A stretch of DNA of 64,000 bases from Carnobacteriaceae bacterium zg-C25. Lineage in GTDB: Bacteria; Bacillota; Bacilli; Lactobacillales; Aerococcaceae. Under the pieces are notes generated by a model. It ran no database searches and had not been told where the DNA came from. It saw nothing but the letters and a program-made list of their open reading frames with translations. The translations under genes and the position numbers were made by a program. Of the stretch, positions 54,453 through 63,505 are shown in pieces. The DNA lies in the NCBI GenBank assembly GCA_017945845.1, contig CP072828.1, positions 372,001 through 436,000 of the forward strand, in the 5' to 3' direction. Within the stretch, counting starts at the first letter, position 1, and each line of letters starts with the position of its first letter.

Positions 54453-55890
54453 GAGTTATTATATTAAAGTATTGACCGTTTAAGGCATCGCCAGAAAGGA
54501 TAATGCCTGATGCGTTATTGTTAGGGAAAATGCGACCGGTAAATACTTTTTCTCCTTTATTAATAAAAATTTCAAAAATTGAAGTGTCGATAAAAATATT
54601 AATAGTGGTTTCAGCATTATCCAAGTGTGCATTTCGCACAGTACCAAATTGCGTTTCAAATGGAACGCCTGCACGTGTGCGATCAACGCGAATACATCCG
54701 TTACTTAAATCGATGGTAATGTCTAATCCGTCGCCATTTTCATTGGCAAATAGTGTTAACGTAGAGTGACTGTCTTTTGGTAGTACAAACTCTAATTCGT
54801 AGTTATTTGTTGTTTGCGCCATGCTTTTTAACGGTTGAGGGTTTGTTCGTAATGACGCTAGAGCGGGTACGGGGTATTGGTATAGTTTTCCGTCTTTAAT
54901 CGTCAATTCTTTTACCAAACTCATCACACCTTGATGATGATACGCATCACTTGGGTACGTGCTATCTGGTAAACCAACCCATGAAATGCTGTAAACTTTA
55001 CCGTCGGGTGCGTTAAAAGCTTGTGTGGCGTACGTTTCGAATCCATAATCTAATTGTTGCAATTCACTAATGTTTTCAATAGATACATTTTCTGGATTAA
55101 AGGTTTGTCCAATTTTATATAAATTGGGATAAATGTTACGATACTCAAGCACATTTTTATCGAGTCCTTGAGGACAGTATAACAAAACGGGGTGTTCATT
55201 GACAAATACAAGGTTTGGACATTCCATCATATACGCGGTGTAGTCGTTTTCAAATGATAAATCACCTATAAAACGCCAGTTTTCCACATCGTTATGAATG
55301 GCTTCGTAAACTTTAATCATCCCTTTTTGATTTAAGTCTTGCCCGCCGACGATGCTATATAAATTTCCAGCATATTCAAAAATTTGTGGGTCTCTAAAAT
55401 GTTCGGTTACATCATCTGGTTGTTCGATGAGTATATGAGGTAATCGATTAAATGCACCATTTTTTTCAAAGTAACCACCTAATTGATACGTTTGGCGATT
55501 CCAGTTTTTGTCGCGGACATTTCCCGTATAAAAAATAAACAGCTTATCGTCTATTTGACGTGCAGAACCGGAATAAACACCGTGTGTTTCGTATGGGCCA
55601 TCGGGTGTAATGTTGTGACCTGTTTCTGTAAAGGTTACTAAATCGTGTGATACGGTATGTGTCCATGATTTTAATCCGTGTACGGCACCGAATGGGAAGT
55701 GTTGATAAAATAAATGATACTCTCCGTTGAAATAGCTAAATCCGTTCGGATCATTAAGCAGTCCATGTTTTGCGTGTACGTGATATTTAGGATGCCAAGG
55801 GGATGTTTGTGCGTGTTGTTTCATGTCGTTTACAACGGCTTCATTCCATTGGTCATAGGGTAAATAACGTTTTTCTGTTGTCCAATTCAC
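54442..55890 (-). CDS. scrB: sucrose-6-phosphate hydrolase
   Basis: A 482-residue GH32 enzyme splitting sucrose-6-phosphate into glucose-6-phosphate and fructose. The nucleophile Asp is in GLLNDPNGFSY, the transition-state stabiliser in HFRDPQIFEY and the acid/base Glu in MMECPNLVF. A C-terminal beta-sandwich (TTINIFIDTSIFEIFINKGE) completes the fold. No signal peptide: cytoplasmic. It is the first gene of scrB-scrR, divergent from scrA. Confidence 0.95.
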   Translation of the reverse strand: MNWTTEKRYLPYDQWNEAVVNDMKQHAQTSPWHPKYHVHAKHGLLNDPNGFSYFNGEYHLFYQHFPFGAVHGLKSWTHTVSHDLVTFTETGHNITPDGPYETHGVYSGSARQIDDKLFIFYTGNVRDKNWNRQTYQLGGYFEKNGAFNRLPHILIEQPDDVTEHFRDPQIFEYAGNLYSIVGGQDLNQKGMIKVYEAIHNDVENWRFIGDLSFENDYTAYMMECPNLVFVNEHPVLLYCPQGLDKNVLEYRNIYPNLYKIGQTFNPENVSIENISELQQLDYGFETYATQAFNAPDGKVYSISWVGLPDSTYPSDAYHHQGVMSLVKELTIKDGKLYQYPVPALASLRTNPQPLKSMAQTTNNYELEFVLPKDSHSTLTLFANENGDGLDITIDLSNGCIRVDRTRAGVPFETQFGTVRNAHLDNAETTINIFIDTSIFEIFINKGEKVFTGRIFPNNNASGIILSGDALNGQYFNIITHGR

Positions 55891-55909
55891 AGTGATTCCT
55901 CCAAGTAAC

Positions 55910-55925
55910 TGTCAATCGTCTGACA
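55910..55925. promoter_or_regulatory. ScrR operator at the scrB promoter
   Basis: TGTCAATCGTCTGACA, a palindrome with central CG as for LacI-family sites. It lies between the scrB -10 box (TATAAT on the minus strand, 55946-55941) and the scrB start, where a repressor would block transcription. Confidence 0.7.
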
Positions 55926-55987
55926 GTATTGTTTAACTATATTATACATAAAGAAAGTATTTTTATGAACTCTTTTACAAAATTTTG

Positions 55988-56003
55988 TGTCAAGCGGTTG
56001 ACA
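55988..56003. promoter_or_regulatory. ScrR operator overlapping the scrA -35 box
   Basis: TGTCAAGCGGTTGACA, matching the first operator at both half-sites. Its right end TTGACA (55998-56003) is also the -35 box of scrA; TACACT (56021-56026) follows after 17 bp. Confidence 0.75.
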
Positions 56004-56071
56004 TATATTTAAGTTTTTAATACACTGTAGCCATATTAAGCGTTTGCTTGAAAAATTGAGGAGGAATTACA

Positions 56072-57484
56072 ATGTCAGACAAAGATATTGCAAAACAAAT
56101 TGTTGACGCTATTGGTGGCAAGTCGAATGTACAAAGTGTCGCGCACTGTGCAACACGCCTTCGCGTCATGGTGAAAGATGAAAATGCAATCAACAAAGAA
56201 GCTGTTGAAAGCATTGAAGGTGTTCAAGGGTCATTTTTCAACTCTGGACAATACCAAATCATTTTAGGAACAGGTAAAGTTAATAAAGTGTACGATGAAG
56301 TCGTTGCTTTAGGCTTACCAACATCATCTAAAGAAGAAATGAAGGCAGAAGCTACACAACAAGGTACGTGGTTCCAACGTGCTATCCGTACACTTGGTGA
56401 TGTGTTTGTACCAATCATTCCTGCAATTGTAGCAACAGGTTTATTCATGGGATTGCGTGGTTTATTAACGCAACCTGCAGTAATGGGCTTTTTCGGTGTG
56501 ACAGCATACAACCCTGATTTTATTACATATACTCAAATTTTAACGGATACAGCATTTATCGCGTTACCAGCGTTAGTTGTATGGTCAACATTTAAAGTGT
56601 TCGGTGGAAACCCTGTTTTAGGTATTGTTTTAGGATTGATGTTAATTTCAGGTTCTCTCCCAAATGCATGGACTATCGGAAGCGAAGCGGCTAAAATAGT
56701 TGATGGTCAAGCGGTAAAATATGTCGTTGAACCAATGAACTTCTTCGGATTAGTTCCAGTTGTTGGTCATCAAGGGTCAGTTATTCCAGCATTCATGGTT
56801 GGTTTAGTTGGTGCGAAATTTGAAAAATGGGTTCGTAAACATGTGCCAGACGTATTAGATTTATTAGTAACACCGTTTGTTGTGTTATTAGTGATGTCAG
56901 TATTAGGTTTATTCGTTATCGGACCAGTATTCCATTCAGTTGAAGAATACGTAAAACATGCAACCGTTACAGCGTTAGGCTTACCATTCGGATTAGCTGG
57001 TTTCATCATTGGTGGTGTTCATCAATTAATCGTTGTAACAGGTATTCACCATGTGTTTAACTTATTAGAAATTCAATTGTTAGCTGATACAGGTGCTAAC
57101 CCATTCAACGCGATCATTACAGCAGCGATGACAGCGCAAGGTGCTGCAACAGTTGCCGTTGGTGTGAAAACGAAAAACGCAAAATTAAAAGCATTGGCTT
57201 TCCCAGCTGCTTTATCAGCGTTCTTAGGTATTACAGAGCCAGCAATTTTCGGGGTAAACTTACGTTACCGTAAACCGTTCTTCTTATCATTAATCGCTGG
57301 GTCTATTGCCGGTGGTGTTGCATCATTATTAGGTTTAGCAGGAACAGGTTCTGGTATTACAATCATTCCAGGAACATTGTTATACATTAACCAATTACCA
57401 CAATACTTATTGATGGTTGCAGTTGCGTTTGCACTAGGTTTTGCATTAACATACTTCTTTGGATTTGAAGACGAAGCAAAATAA
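56072..57484 (+). CDS. scrA: sucrose-specific PTS enzyme IIBC
   Basis: A 470-residue permease phosphorylating sucrose on entry. The IIB domain (residues 1-80) has the phosphorylated cysteine in AHCATRLRVMV; the IIC domain has about ten helices with GVHQLIVVTGIHHVFN and GITEPAIFGVNLRYRKPF. It ends after IIC (FFGFEDEAK), so it has no IIA domain; an unlinked IIA must supply phosphate. GAGGAGG precedes the ATG. Divergent from scrB. Confidence 0.95.
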   Translation: MSDKDIAKQIVDAIGGKSNVQSVAHCATRLRVMVKDENAINKEAVESIEGVQGSFFNSGQYQIILGTGKVNKVYDEVVALGLPTSSKEEMKAEATQQGTWFQRAIRTLGDVFVPIIPAIVATGLFMGLRGLLTQPAVMGFFGVTAYNPDFITYTQILTDTAFIALPALVVWSTFKVFGGNPVLGIVLGLMLISGSLPNAWTIGSEAAKIVDGQAVKYVVEPMNFFGLVPVVGHQGSVIPAFMVGLVGAKFEKWVRKHVPDVLDLLVTPFVVLLVMSVLGLFVIGPVFHSVEEYVKHATVTALGLPFGLAGFIIGGVHQLIVVTGIHHVFNLLEIQLLADTGANPFNAIITAAMTAQGAATVAVGVKTKNAKLKALAFPAALSAFLGITEPAIFGVNLRYRKPFFLSLIAGSIAGGVASLLGLAGTGSGITIIPGTLLYINQLPQYLLMVAVAFALGFALTYFFGFEDEAK

Positions 57485-57551
57485 TGAAAACAGAGGCAAT
57501 GGACAGGTATGAAAGTATCTGTTCATTGTCTTTAGTTATGAGGATAAAAAT

Positions 57552-58427
57552 ATGACATTATATGGTAGTTTAGAAGCTGGTGGCACAAAATTTATTTGTG
57601 CGGTAGGTAATGAATCGTTTGAAGTTGTCGATAAAATTCAATTTCCAACGACAACACCCGATGAAACGATTGCACAAGTCATTGCGTTCTTTAAACAATT
57701 TCCAAATTTAGTATCTGTTGCGATTGGTTCATTTGGGCCGGTAGACGTGGATACGACATCAAAAACGTACGGTTTTGTGATGGATACACCAAAACCCAAT
57801 TGGTCTAACGTTGATTTAGTTGGTCCGATTCAGCGTGCGTTAAATGTTCCCGTCTTTTTCACAACAGATGTGAATTCGTCTGCGTATGGAGAAGTTATCG
57901 CTCGAAAAGATGTTACAAACCTTGTGTACTATACTATCGGTACGGGTATTGGTGGTGGAGCCTATATGAACGGCGAATTTATTGGTGGATTGGGTCATAC
58001 GGAAATGGGACACACACTCGTTCGTAAACATGAAACGGACGCATCTTTTGAAGGCGTTTGCCCGTTTCACAAAGGCTGTTTAGAAGGCATGGCATGCGGA
58101 CCGTCTCTTGAAGCCCGTACTGGTATGCGTGGTGAACATATACCGTTGGACGATGCCATTTGGGATGTACAAGCATATTACATTGCGCAAGCCGTCGTAC
58201 AAGCCACTTTATTATTTAGGCCGGAAGTTGTTGTGTTGGGTGGCGGTGTGATGGGACAAAGCCACATGATTAAACGCGTGCAAGAGCAATTTAAAGCACA
58301 ATTTAACGATTATATTCCATTACCTAATATTGAAGATTACATCGTAGTACCTGCCGTAGAAAATAATGGGTCAGCAACGCTAGGTAATTTTGCATTAGCT
58401 AAAAAGTGTGTGAGTGCATCCGTTTAA
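57552..58427 (+). CDS. scrK: fructokinase, ROK family
   Basis: A 291-residue kinase turning the fructose released by ScrB into fructose-6-phosphate. N-terminal ATP loop LEAGGTKFICAVG, IGTGIGGGAYMNGEF, and the ROK zinc site GHTEMGHTLVRKH...CPFHKGCLEGMACG. It follows scrA by 67 bp in the same orientation. Confidence 0.92.
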   Translation: MTLYGSLEAGGTKFICAVGNESFEVVDKIQFPTTTPDETIAQVIAFFKQFPNLVSVAIGSFGPVDVDTTSKTYGFVMDTPKPNWSNVDLVGPIQRALNVPVFFTTDVNSSAYGEVIARKDVTNLVYYTIGTGIGGGAYMNGEFIGGLGHTEMGHTLVRKHETDASFEGVCPFHKGCLEGMACGPSLEARTGMRGEHIPLDDAIWDVQAYYIAQAVVQATLLFRPEVVVLGGGVMGQSHMIKRVQEQFKAQFNDYIPLPNIEDYIVVPAVENNGSATLGNFALAKKCVSASV

Positions 58428-58494
58428 AGATAAATGGAGCGTAGTGAAACGATACAAAACAAATAGCAATTTTATTTGAAAATAAAAGATAATA

Positions 58495-58533
58495 AAAAGT
58501 CTAAACGATTATAAAAGTGTTTGGGCTTTTTGT
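58495..58533 (+). terminator. terminator of scrAK
   Basis: AAAAGTCTAAAC pairs (with G-U) with GTGTTTGGGCTTTT, followed by T. Confidence 0.7.
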
Positions 58534-58596
58534 TTTTAGCAACATAACATTTGAAGTGTTTCATAGGGAGATGTCAATGAATGTTTAATCAAGTGA

Positions 58597-58630
58597 TTGC
58601 GACTTTTTAAAGTGTACGTTATAATGTACA
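58597..58630 (+). promoter_or_regulatory. toxin-antitoxin promoter with embedded operator
   Basis: TTGCGA (58597-58602), 17 bp, TATAAT (58620-58625). The inverted repeat TGTACGTTATAATGTACA (58613-58630) encloses the -10 box; paired TGTAC half-sites are the known operator type of YefM-YoeB systems. Confidence 0.75.
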
Positions 58631-58650
58631 TATCTAAAGGAGTGATTAAA

Positions 58651-58884
58651 ATGAACATAACCACTACAACGTTACGGAAAGATATTTTTAAATATTTAGA
58701 AAATGTTGTTGATTTTAACGAAGTCATAAATGTGAATACTAAAAAAGGTAATGCGGTTATTATTAGTGAAGCGGATTATAATGGATTATTGGAAACACTT
58801 TACATTAAACAATATATAAAAGATGAAATGGTCGCAGAGTGGAACGCAGCAACAGCTGAAGATTTTGAGCCGTTTGAGTGGTAA
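58651..58884 (+). CDS. YefM/Phd-family antitoxin
   Basis: A 77-residue antitoxin: MNITTTTLRKDIFKYLENVV, then VNTKKGNAVIISEADYNGLLETLY, the conserved YefM core, and an acidic tail (EDFEPFEW) that wraps the toxin. AAAGGAG precedes the ATG at 58651; a longer reading from 58597 would run through the promoter. It neutralises the toxin and represses the operon. Confidence 0.9.
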   Translation: MNITTTTLRKDIFKYLENVVDFNEVINVNTKKGNAVIISEADYNGLLETLYIKQYIKDEMVAEWNAATAEDFEPFEW

Positions 58885-58887
58885 AGT

Positions 58888-59157
58888 ATGTCTAATTATA
58901 AAATCATGCTATTAAAAAGAGCAAAAAAAGATAAGGATAAAATCAAGCAACACCCTATATTAAAAAATAATGTAGAAAAATTGATAGTGTTATTACAAAA
59001 TAACCCTTACCAAACGCCACCAAGCTATGAAAAATTAAAAGGGGATTTATTAGGTTATTATTCCAGACGTATAAACCGACAGCATAGACTAATCTATAAA
59101 GTTGATGAAACGAATAAGATGGTATACATTTTCAGCATGTGGACGCATTACGAATAA
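58888..59157 (+). CDS. YoeB/Txe-family ribosome-dependent mRNA endonuclease toxin
   Basis: An 89-residue RelE-superfamily toxin: LKRAKKDKDKIKQHPILK, PYQTPPSYEKLKGDLLGYYS, RRINRQHRLIYKVDE and FSMWTHYE. The catalytic set of YoeB (Glu, Arg, His near the C-terminal HYE) is present, so it looks active. Three bp after the antitoxin gene. Confidence 0.92.
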   Translation: MSNYKIMLLKRAKKDKDKIKQHPILKNNVEKLIVLLQNNPYQTPPSYEKLKGDLLGYYSRRINRQHRLIYKVDETNKMVYIFSMWTHYE

Positions 59158-59272
59158 AAAATAGTATAGCGGTTCACTAATGGTTATTTGTTGATGAAAC
59201 AATAGAATACTCGAAAAATGTGTGTCGTCTAAAACGGCTTAATATGAAAGGGTATTCACTTGAATAGCAATA

Positions 59273-59296
59273 GGTACGAGAAATCGTGCCTTTTTT
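59273..59296 (+). terminator. terminator after the toxin-antitoxin pair
   Basis: GGTACGA-GAAA-TCGTGCC followed by TTTTTT. Confidence 0.85.
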
Positions 59297-59395
59297 GTTT
59301 GTTTTTGAATAAAAGTGATATTTGCATTTTTAATAAAGGTCAGTGAATGATGGTGAATCAGTCGTCGTTTTAACGAATGAATTACGATTTGTTTA

Positions 59396-59425
59396 TTGGC
59401 TAATAGACATAAGTTTTGTTATAAT
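59396..59425 (+). promoter_or_regulatory. promoter of the degV gene
   Basis: TTGGCT, 18 bp, TATAAT (59420-59425). Confidence 0.55.
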
Positions 59426-59451
59426 GAAGTATAACTATGTTGGAGGATACT

Positions 59452-60288
59452 ATGGCAAAAGTTCAAATCGTAACAGATTCGATAAGTAACTTATCACAAG
59501 AAGAAATTGAAAAATATAATATTAAAATTGTGCATTTAAATGTTTTGGTGGATGGCGTGTCTTATTCTGATAAAGATGTGTCAAAAGAAACTTTTTTAGA
59601 TCTTTTAAATAATGCTAAAGAGCTTCCTAAAACGAGCCAACCATCATTAGGGCATTTTTTAGAAGTTTATGACAGTTTTGAAGAAGGAACAGAAATTGTA
59701 TCGTTACATGTTGCGTCTGCATTAAGCGGTACATCAAGTGCTGCTCAACAGGCAGGCGATATGTCTAAAAATTCTGTAACGGTTATCGATACAACTTTTG
59801 CAGATCGTGGACAAGCATTTCAAGTGATTGAAGCAGCAAAATTAGCACAAAATGGCGCTAGCGTAGATGAAATTGTTAGCTACTGTGAAAAAGTTAAAGA
59901 TAATACAACGCTATATTTATGCGTCATGTCTCTTGATAATTTAGTTAAGGGTGGACGTGTGAGTAAAGCAAAAGGGTTATTGTCTAATTTATTAAATATT
60001 AAAGTGATTTTTGAATTTAAAGATGGCATTTTAACACCGCTTCAAAAAGGGCGTGGGGTTAAATCGATTGAAAAATTCCTTCATGACATTGCTTTACCAA
60101 AAATTAAGGAAAAAGTCCAAAAAGAATGTAGTATTTCTTTTGTATCCACAACAAAATTAATTGATGATACGATTGAAAAAATTAAAGAAATGACGCAAAT
60201 TCAAGACATGCATTTTGGATTTACAATTCCAACGGTAGCGATTCACACAGGAGAAGGCGCGTTCGCCTTGATGCACTACCATGACTAA
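59452..60288 (+). CDS. DegV-family fatty-acid-binding protein
   Basis: A 278-residue DegV protein (MAKVQIVTDSISNLSQEEIE, KTSQPSLGHFLEVYD, VSLHVASALSGTSSAAQQA, HTGEGAFALMHY). Members bind fatty acids; FakB-type ones present them to the kinase FakA, whose gene is not here. GGAGG favours the ATG at 59452 over the one five codons upstream. It overlaps the yozE gene by 8 bp. Confidence 0.9.
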   Translation: MAKVQIVTDSISNLSQEEIEKYNIKIVHLNVLVDGVSYSDKDVSKETFLDLLNNAKELPKTSQPSLGHFLEVYDSFEEGTEIVSLHVASALSGTSSAAQQAGDMSKNSVTVIDTTFADRGQAFQVIEAAKLAQNGASVDEIVSYCEKVKDNTTLYLCVMSLDNLVKGGRVSKAKGLLSNLLNIKVIFEFKDGILTPLQKGRGVKSIEKFLHDIALPKIKEKVQKECSISFVSTTKLIDDTIEKIKEMTQIQDMHFGFTIPTVAIHTGEGAFALMHYHD

Positions 60289-60502
60289 ACGTGGCACGTT
60301 TTATCAATTCGTTTTAACGTTTGTTGATCCGTACAAGTTAGATCGTAAAACACAATTTGCCAATATTGTATTTAATGATGTGTCATTTCCTAAATACAAT
60401 GAAAGTCATGATGTGATTCGTGATTATGTTGAATTAACTGATTTGTATACATCGTTTGGAGATGTATTTGATGAGTTATGGGATATTTATATAACAAGAT
60501 AG
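60281..60502 (+). CDS. YozE family protein (SAM-like fold)
   Basis: A 73-residue protein starting [18 protein letters not shown], with [21 protein letters not shown] and [12 protein letters not shown], the pattern of UPF0346/YozE. Function unknown; short helical bundle. Translation is coupled to the DegV gene by overlap. Confidence 0.85.
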   Translation: MTKRGTFYQFVLTFVDPYKLDRKTQFANIVFNDVSFPKYNESHDVIRDYVELTDLYTSFGDVFDELWDIYITR

Positions 60503-60512
60503 GAGAAAAAGT

Positions 60513-61220
60513 ATGAGTGTACATATTGCTGCTAAAAAAGGAGATATTGCTGAAATTGTTTTATTACCGGGAGATCCATTACGTGCAAAATTTATTGCTG
60601 AAACGTATTTAGAAGATGTTGTTCAGTACAATACCGTTCGTAATATGTTTGGGTATACGGGAACGTATAAAGGCACACGTATTTCTGTTCAAGGAACGGG
60701 AATGGGTATTCCATCTATTATGATTTACGCAAATGAATTGATTACGGAATACGGTGTAAAAATATTGATTCGTGTTGGTTCTGCGGGTGGAATGAAATTA
60801 GATATTAAAGTGCGCGATATTGTTTTAGCGCAAGGTGCAACGACAGATTCATCTATTTTCCAACACATTTTTGACAATCAAGTATCCTTTAGTGCCATTT
60901 CTAATTTTGATTTGTTGTATAAGGCGTATCAAACGGCACAAAAATTAGGCCATACAAATATTCATGTGGGAAATATTTTATCTTCTGATCGCTTCTACAA
61001 CACAGAAATGGACAAGAAAAAATTGGCTGATTACGGTGTGTTAGCTGTTGAAATGGAAGCGGCGGGGCTATACGCTCTTGGTGCGCAACACAACGTCAAA
61101 ACGTTGGCAATGGTGACAATTAGTGATCATTTATTAACGGGTGAGGAAACAACGTCACAAGAAAGAGAACAAACATTTACGGCGATGATGGAAATCGCTT
61201 TAGAAACGGTAAAAGACTAA
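60513..61220 (+). CDS. deoD: purine nucleoside phosphorylase, DeoD type
   Basis: A 235-residue hexameric phosphorylase of purine salvage. [41 protein letters not shown] (phosphate), [11 protein letters not shown] and [17 protein letters not shown] with the catalytic Asp. It ends one base into the next gene's start (overlap of 1 bp). Confidence 0.95.
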   Translation: MSVHIAAKKGDIAEIVLLPGDPLRAKFIAETYLEDVVQYNTVRNMFGYTGTYKGTRISVQGTGMGIPSIMIYANELITEYGVKILIRVGSAGGMKLDIKVRDIVLAQGATTDSSIFQHIFDNQVSFSAISNFDLLYKAYQTAQKLGHTNIHVGNILSSDRFYNTEMDKKKLADYGVLAVEMEAAGLYALGAQHNVKTLAMVTISDHLLTGEETTSQEREQTFTAMMEIALETVKD

Positions 61221-62689
61221 TGATAGAAAATAAAAATTTTAAAGAACCGTATTTTGGTGTTAAAAAAGTTACGCTAACGATTCCGCAACTGATCATTGGT
61301 GTTGTTGTGACGATAGTGTTGTCTATAGCAAGTTTTTTCATGCTTGCTGGGGTTTTTGGAATCAGTGGGCAAGAAACAGCGTATTCACCATTTGCATCAA
61401 GTGAGTCTAGAGGTTTACCGTCACGTTTAATTGATGAATTAGCGAATAGCTATGCGTTAATTAAAAAGCATTATGTTGGTGAATTTGATGAAAACAAATT
61501 GATTGATGGGGCATTAGCCGGCTTTACAGCGGGTTTAGGTGATCAATACACGAGTTATTTAAATGAAGCGGAAATGAAGTCTTTACAAGAATCAATAGAA
61601 GGTGAGTTTGAGGGTATCGGTATTGAGATTGAAAGCTATGAAGGCTATATTCGTGTCGTTTCACCGATTGATCAATCACCTGCTTATAAGGCGGGATTAC
61701 AGTCTGGCGACGTCATTTTAGCGGTAGATGGTAAAGATATTAAAGGTCAATCAACTAGTGAAGTATCGAAAGTTGTTCGAGGGAAAAAAGGAACGCGTGT
61801 TACATTGACAGTTGATCGTGCAGGTTCTAAATTTGATGTAACGGTTACACGTGACACCATTCCAAATACTACGGTAAAAGGTGCAATGAACGGTACAGTT
61901 GGTGTGTTGCGAATTAGTTCTTTTGCAGAACACACCTATGATGAATTGGTGACAAAAATTAAACAATTACGTGAAAGTGGTGCTAAATCGTTTGTCATTG
62001 ATGTGCGTTCTAATCCGGGTGGATTACTTGAATCGGTTAAGAAAATTGTAAACATCTTTGTTAAAGATGGCGACATCATGGTTGCTATGCAAGACAATGA
62101 ATCGATTACGGCACATCGTGCATCAAAAGACTTTGGTACATTTAAAGTGACTGAACCCATTGCGGTATTAATTGATAACGGAAGTGCCAGTGCTGCAGAA
62201 ATTTTTGCAGCAGCCATAAAAGAATTAGGTCGTGGTCAGTTGATCGGTGAAACATCGTTTGGTAAAGGAACGGCACAAACCATTCGTAATTTATCTAGCC
62301 AAACAGGCATTAAAATTACATATTCAAAATGGCTAACACCTAAAGGGAATTGGATTCATCAAAAAGGTGTAGAACCAGATAAAGTGGTTAAATTGCCATC
62401 ATACGCTTACTATGCGTATACTAATGTGAATACTTTACCACAATTAAATGATGCCTCTGACGAAATATTGAACATTCAAAAAATATTAGCAGCACTTGAT
62501 TATAAAGTGTCGCTAACGGGTATATACGATGAACAAACGGCAAATGTCGTGGCGCAGTTTAATGAAGCAAATGGTATCAATCAAACAACATTCACTGCCG
62601 AAACAGCCACTAAATTAAATGAATTGTTACGTCAAAAAGTTTCAACACATGACGTGCAGCTTGAAGAAGCGTTAAATCAATTGAAATAG
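61220..62689 (+). CDS. S41-family C-terminal processing protease (CtpA-like)
   Basis: A 489-residue membrane-anchored protease. N-terminal helix (LIIGVVVTIVLSIASFFMLA), PDZ domain about residues 120-205 (GIEIESYEGYIRVVSPID), protease core with the Ser in NGSASAAEIFAAA and the Lys in GETSFGKGTAQ, then a C-terminal peptidoglycan-binding domain (IQKILAALDYKVSLTGIYDE). It acts outside the membrane on tails of envelope proteins. lepB follows 14 bp later. Confidence 0.93.
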   Translation: MIENKNFKEPYFGVKKVTLTIPQLIIGVVVTIVLSIASFFMLAGVFGISGQETAYSPFASSESRGLPSRLIDELANSYALIKKHYVGEFDENKLIDGALAGFTAGLGDQYTSYLNEAEMKSLQESIEGEFEGIGIEIESYEGYIRVVSPIDQSPAYKAGLQSGDVILAVDGKDIKGQSTSEVSKVVRGKKGTRVTLTVDRAGSKFDVTVTRDTIPNTTVKGAMNGTVGVLRISSFAEHTYDELVTKIKQLRESGAKSFVIDVRSNPGGLLESVKKIVNIFVKDGDIMVAMQDNESITAHRASKDFGTFKVTEPIAVLIDNGSASAAEIFAAAIKELGRGQLIGETSFGKGTAQTIRNLSSQTGIKITYSKWLTPKGNWIHQKGVEPDKVVKLPSYAYYAYTNVNTLPQLNDASDEILNIQKILAALDYKVSLTGIYDEQTANVVAQFNEANGINQTTFTAETATKLNELLRQKVSTHDVQLEEALNQLK

Positions 62690-62703
62690 AAAGGAAAGAT
62701 ACG

Positions 62704-63399
62704 ATGGGACGACGATTTAAGGAAACAAACACTAAAAACAAAACAACACTAGAGAAAATTAAAGAATTTGTAATACTCATTAGTTCAATGTTGATGATTA
62801 GTGTGTTGCTTCAAATGTTTGTCGTATCTAGCTTTACTATTAACGGTAGTTCCATGACACCAACACTTTCAGAAAATCAAAGTATGATGATGTGGAAATT
62901 AAGTGCACCAAGTCGCTTTGATGTTGTTGTTATTGAAGCGCCAGATCAAGCGTATGAATATGATAAATCTGGGCAAATTAAAAAAGATTTGTTTGGTAAT
63001 GATGTGAAAAAATTGTATATCAAACGTGTCATTGGAATGCCCGGAGATACATTAGAGTATAAAAATGATGAATTGTATATTAACGGTAAAAAATATGATG
63101 AACCGTATTTAGATGCTTCAAGAAAAATACACCCAGCGCCATATATGCAAGATAGAACGTTGACGCAATATATGGAGTACGCTAGAACGGTGATACCTAA
63201 TTTACCGCAAGAAAATACACAATTAGCTGAAAAAAATGGGGTAATGGTTATTCCGGACGACTACTATTTTGTTTTAGGCGATAATCGCTTAAATTCAAAA
63301 GACAGTGAAGAATATGGATTGGTACATAAACGTTTATTTAAAGGGATTGTATTTTTACGCATATCGCCGTTAAATAAAATTGGAATTGCACCATTTTAA
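62704..63399 (+). CDS. lepB: signal peptidase I
   Basis: A 231-residue type I signal peptidase with one N-terminal helix (FVILISSMLMISVLLQMFVV), the catalytic Ser in NGSSMTPTL, the Lys in YIKRVIGMPGD and the box E region VLGDNRLNSKDSEEYG. Both catalytic residues are intact, in contrast to the SipA-like protein at 34049. Probably the general secretory peptidase or one of several. Confidence 0.95.
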   Translation: MGRRFKETNTKNKTTLEKIKEFVILISSMLMISVLLQMFVVSSFTINGSSMTPTLSENQSMMMWKLSAPSRFDVVVIEAPDQAYEYDKSGQIKKDLFGNDVKKLYIKRVIGMPGDTLEYKNDELYINGKKYDEPYLDASRKIHPAPYMQDRTLTQYMEYARTVIPNLPQENTQLAEKNGVMVIPDDYYFVLGDNRLNSKDSEEYGLVHKRLFKGIVFLRISPLNKIGIAPF

Positions 63400-63402
63400 T
63401 CA

Positions 63403-63424
63403 AAGGGAGGCGTTTGCCTCCCCT
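63403..63424 (+). terminator. terminator of lepB
   Basis: AAGGGAGGC-GTTT-GCCTCCCCTT, an 8-9 bp GC-rich stem. Confidence 0.8.
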
Positions 63425-63505
63425 TATTTGTATCAAACTGTGTTTGACGGTATTCATGACAATCATACACTACTCAAAATAGGTTTAAAGAAAGGACAGT
63501 GATAC

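Noticed and set aside
62704-63399. lepB as a second pilus-type SipA
   Set aside because: Both catalytic Ser (GSSMTPT) and Lys (IKRVIG) are present and no pilus genes are near; it is an ordinary signal peptidase.
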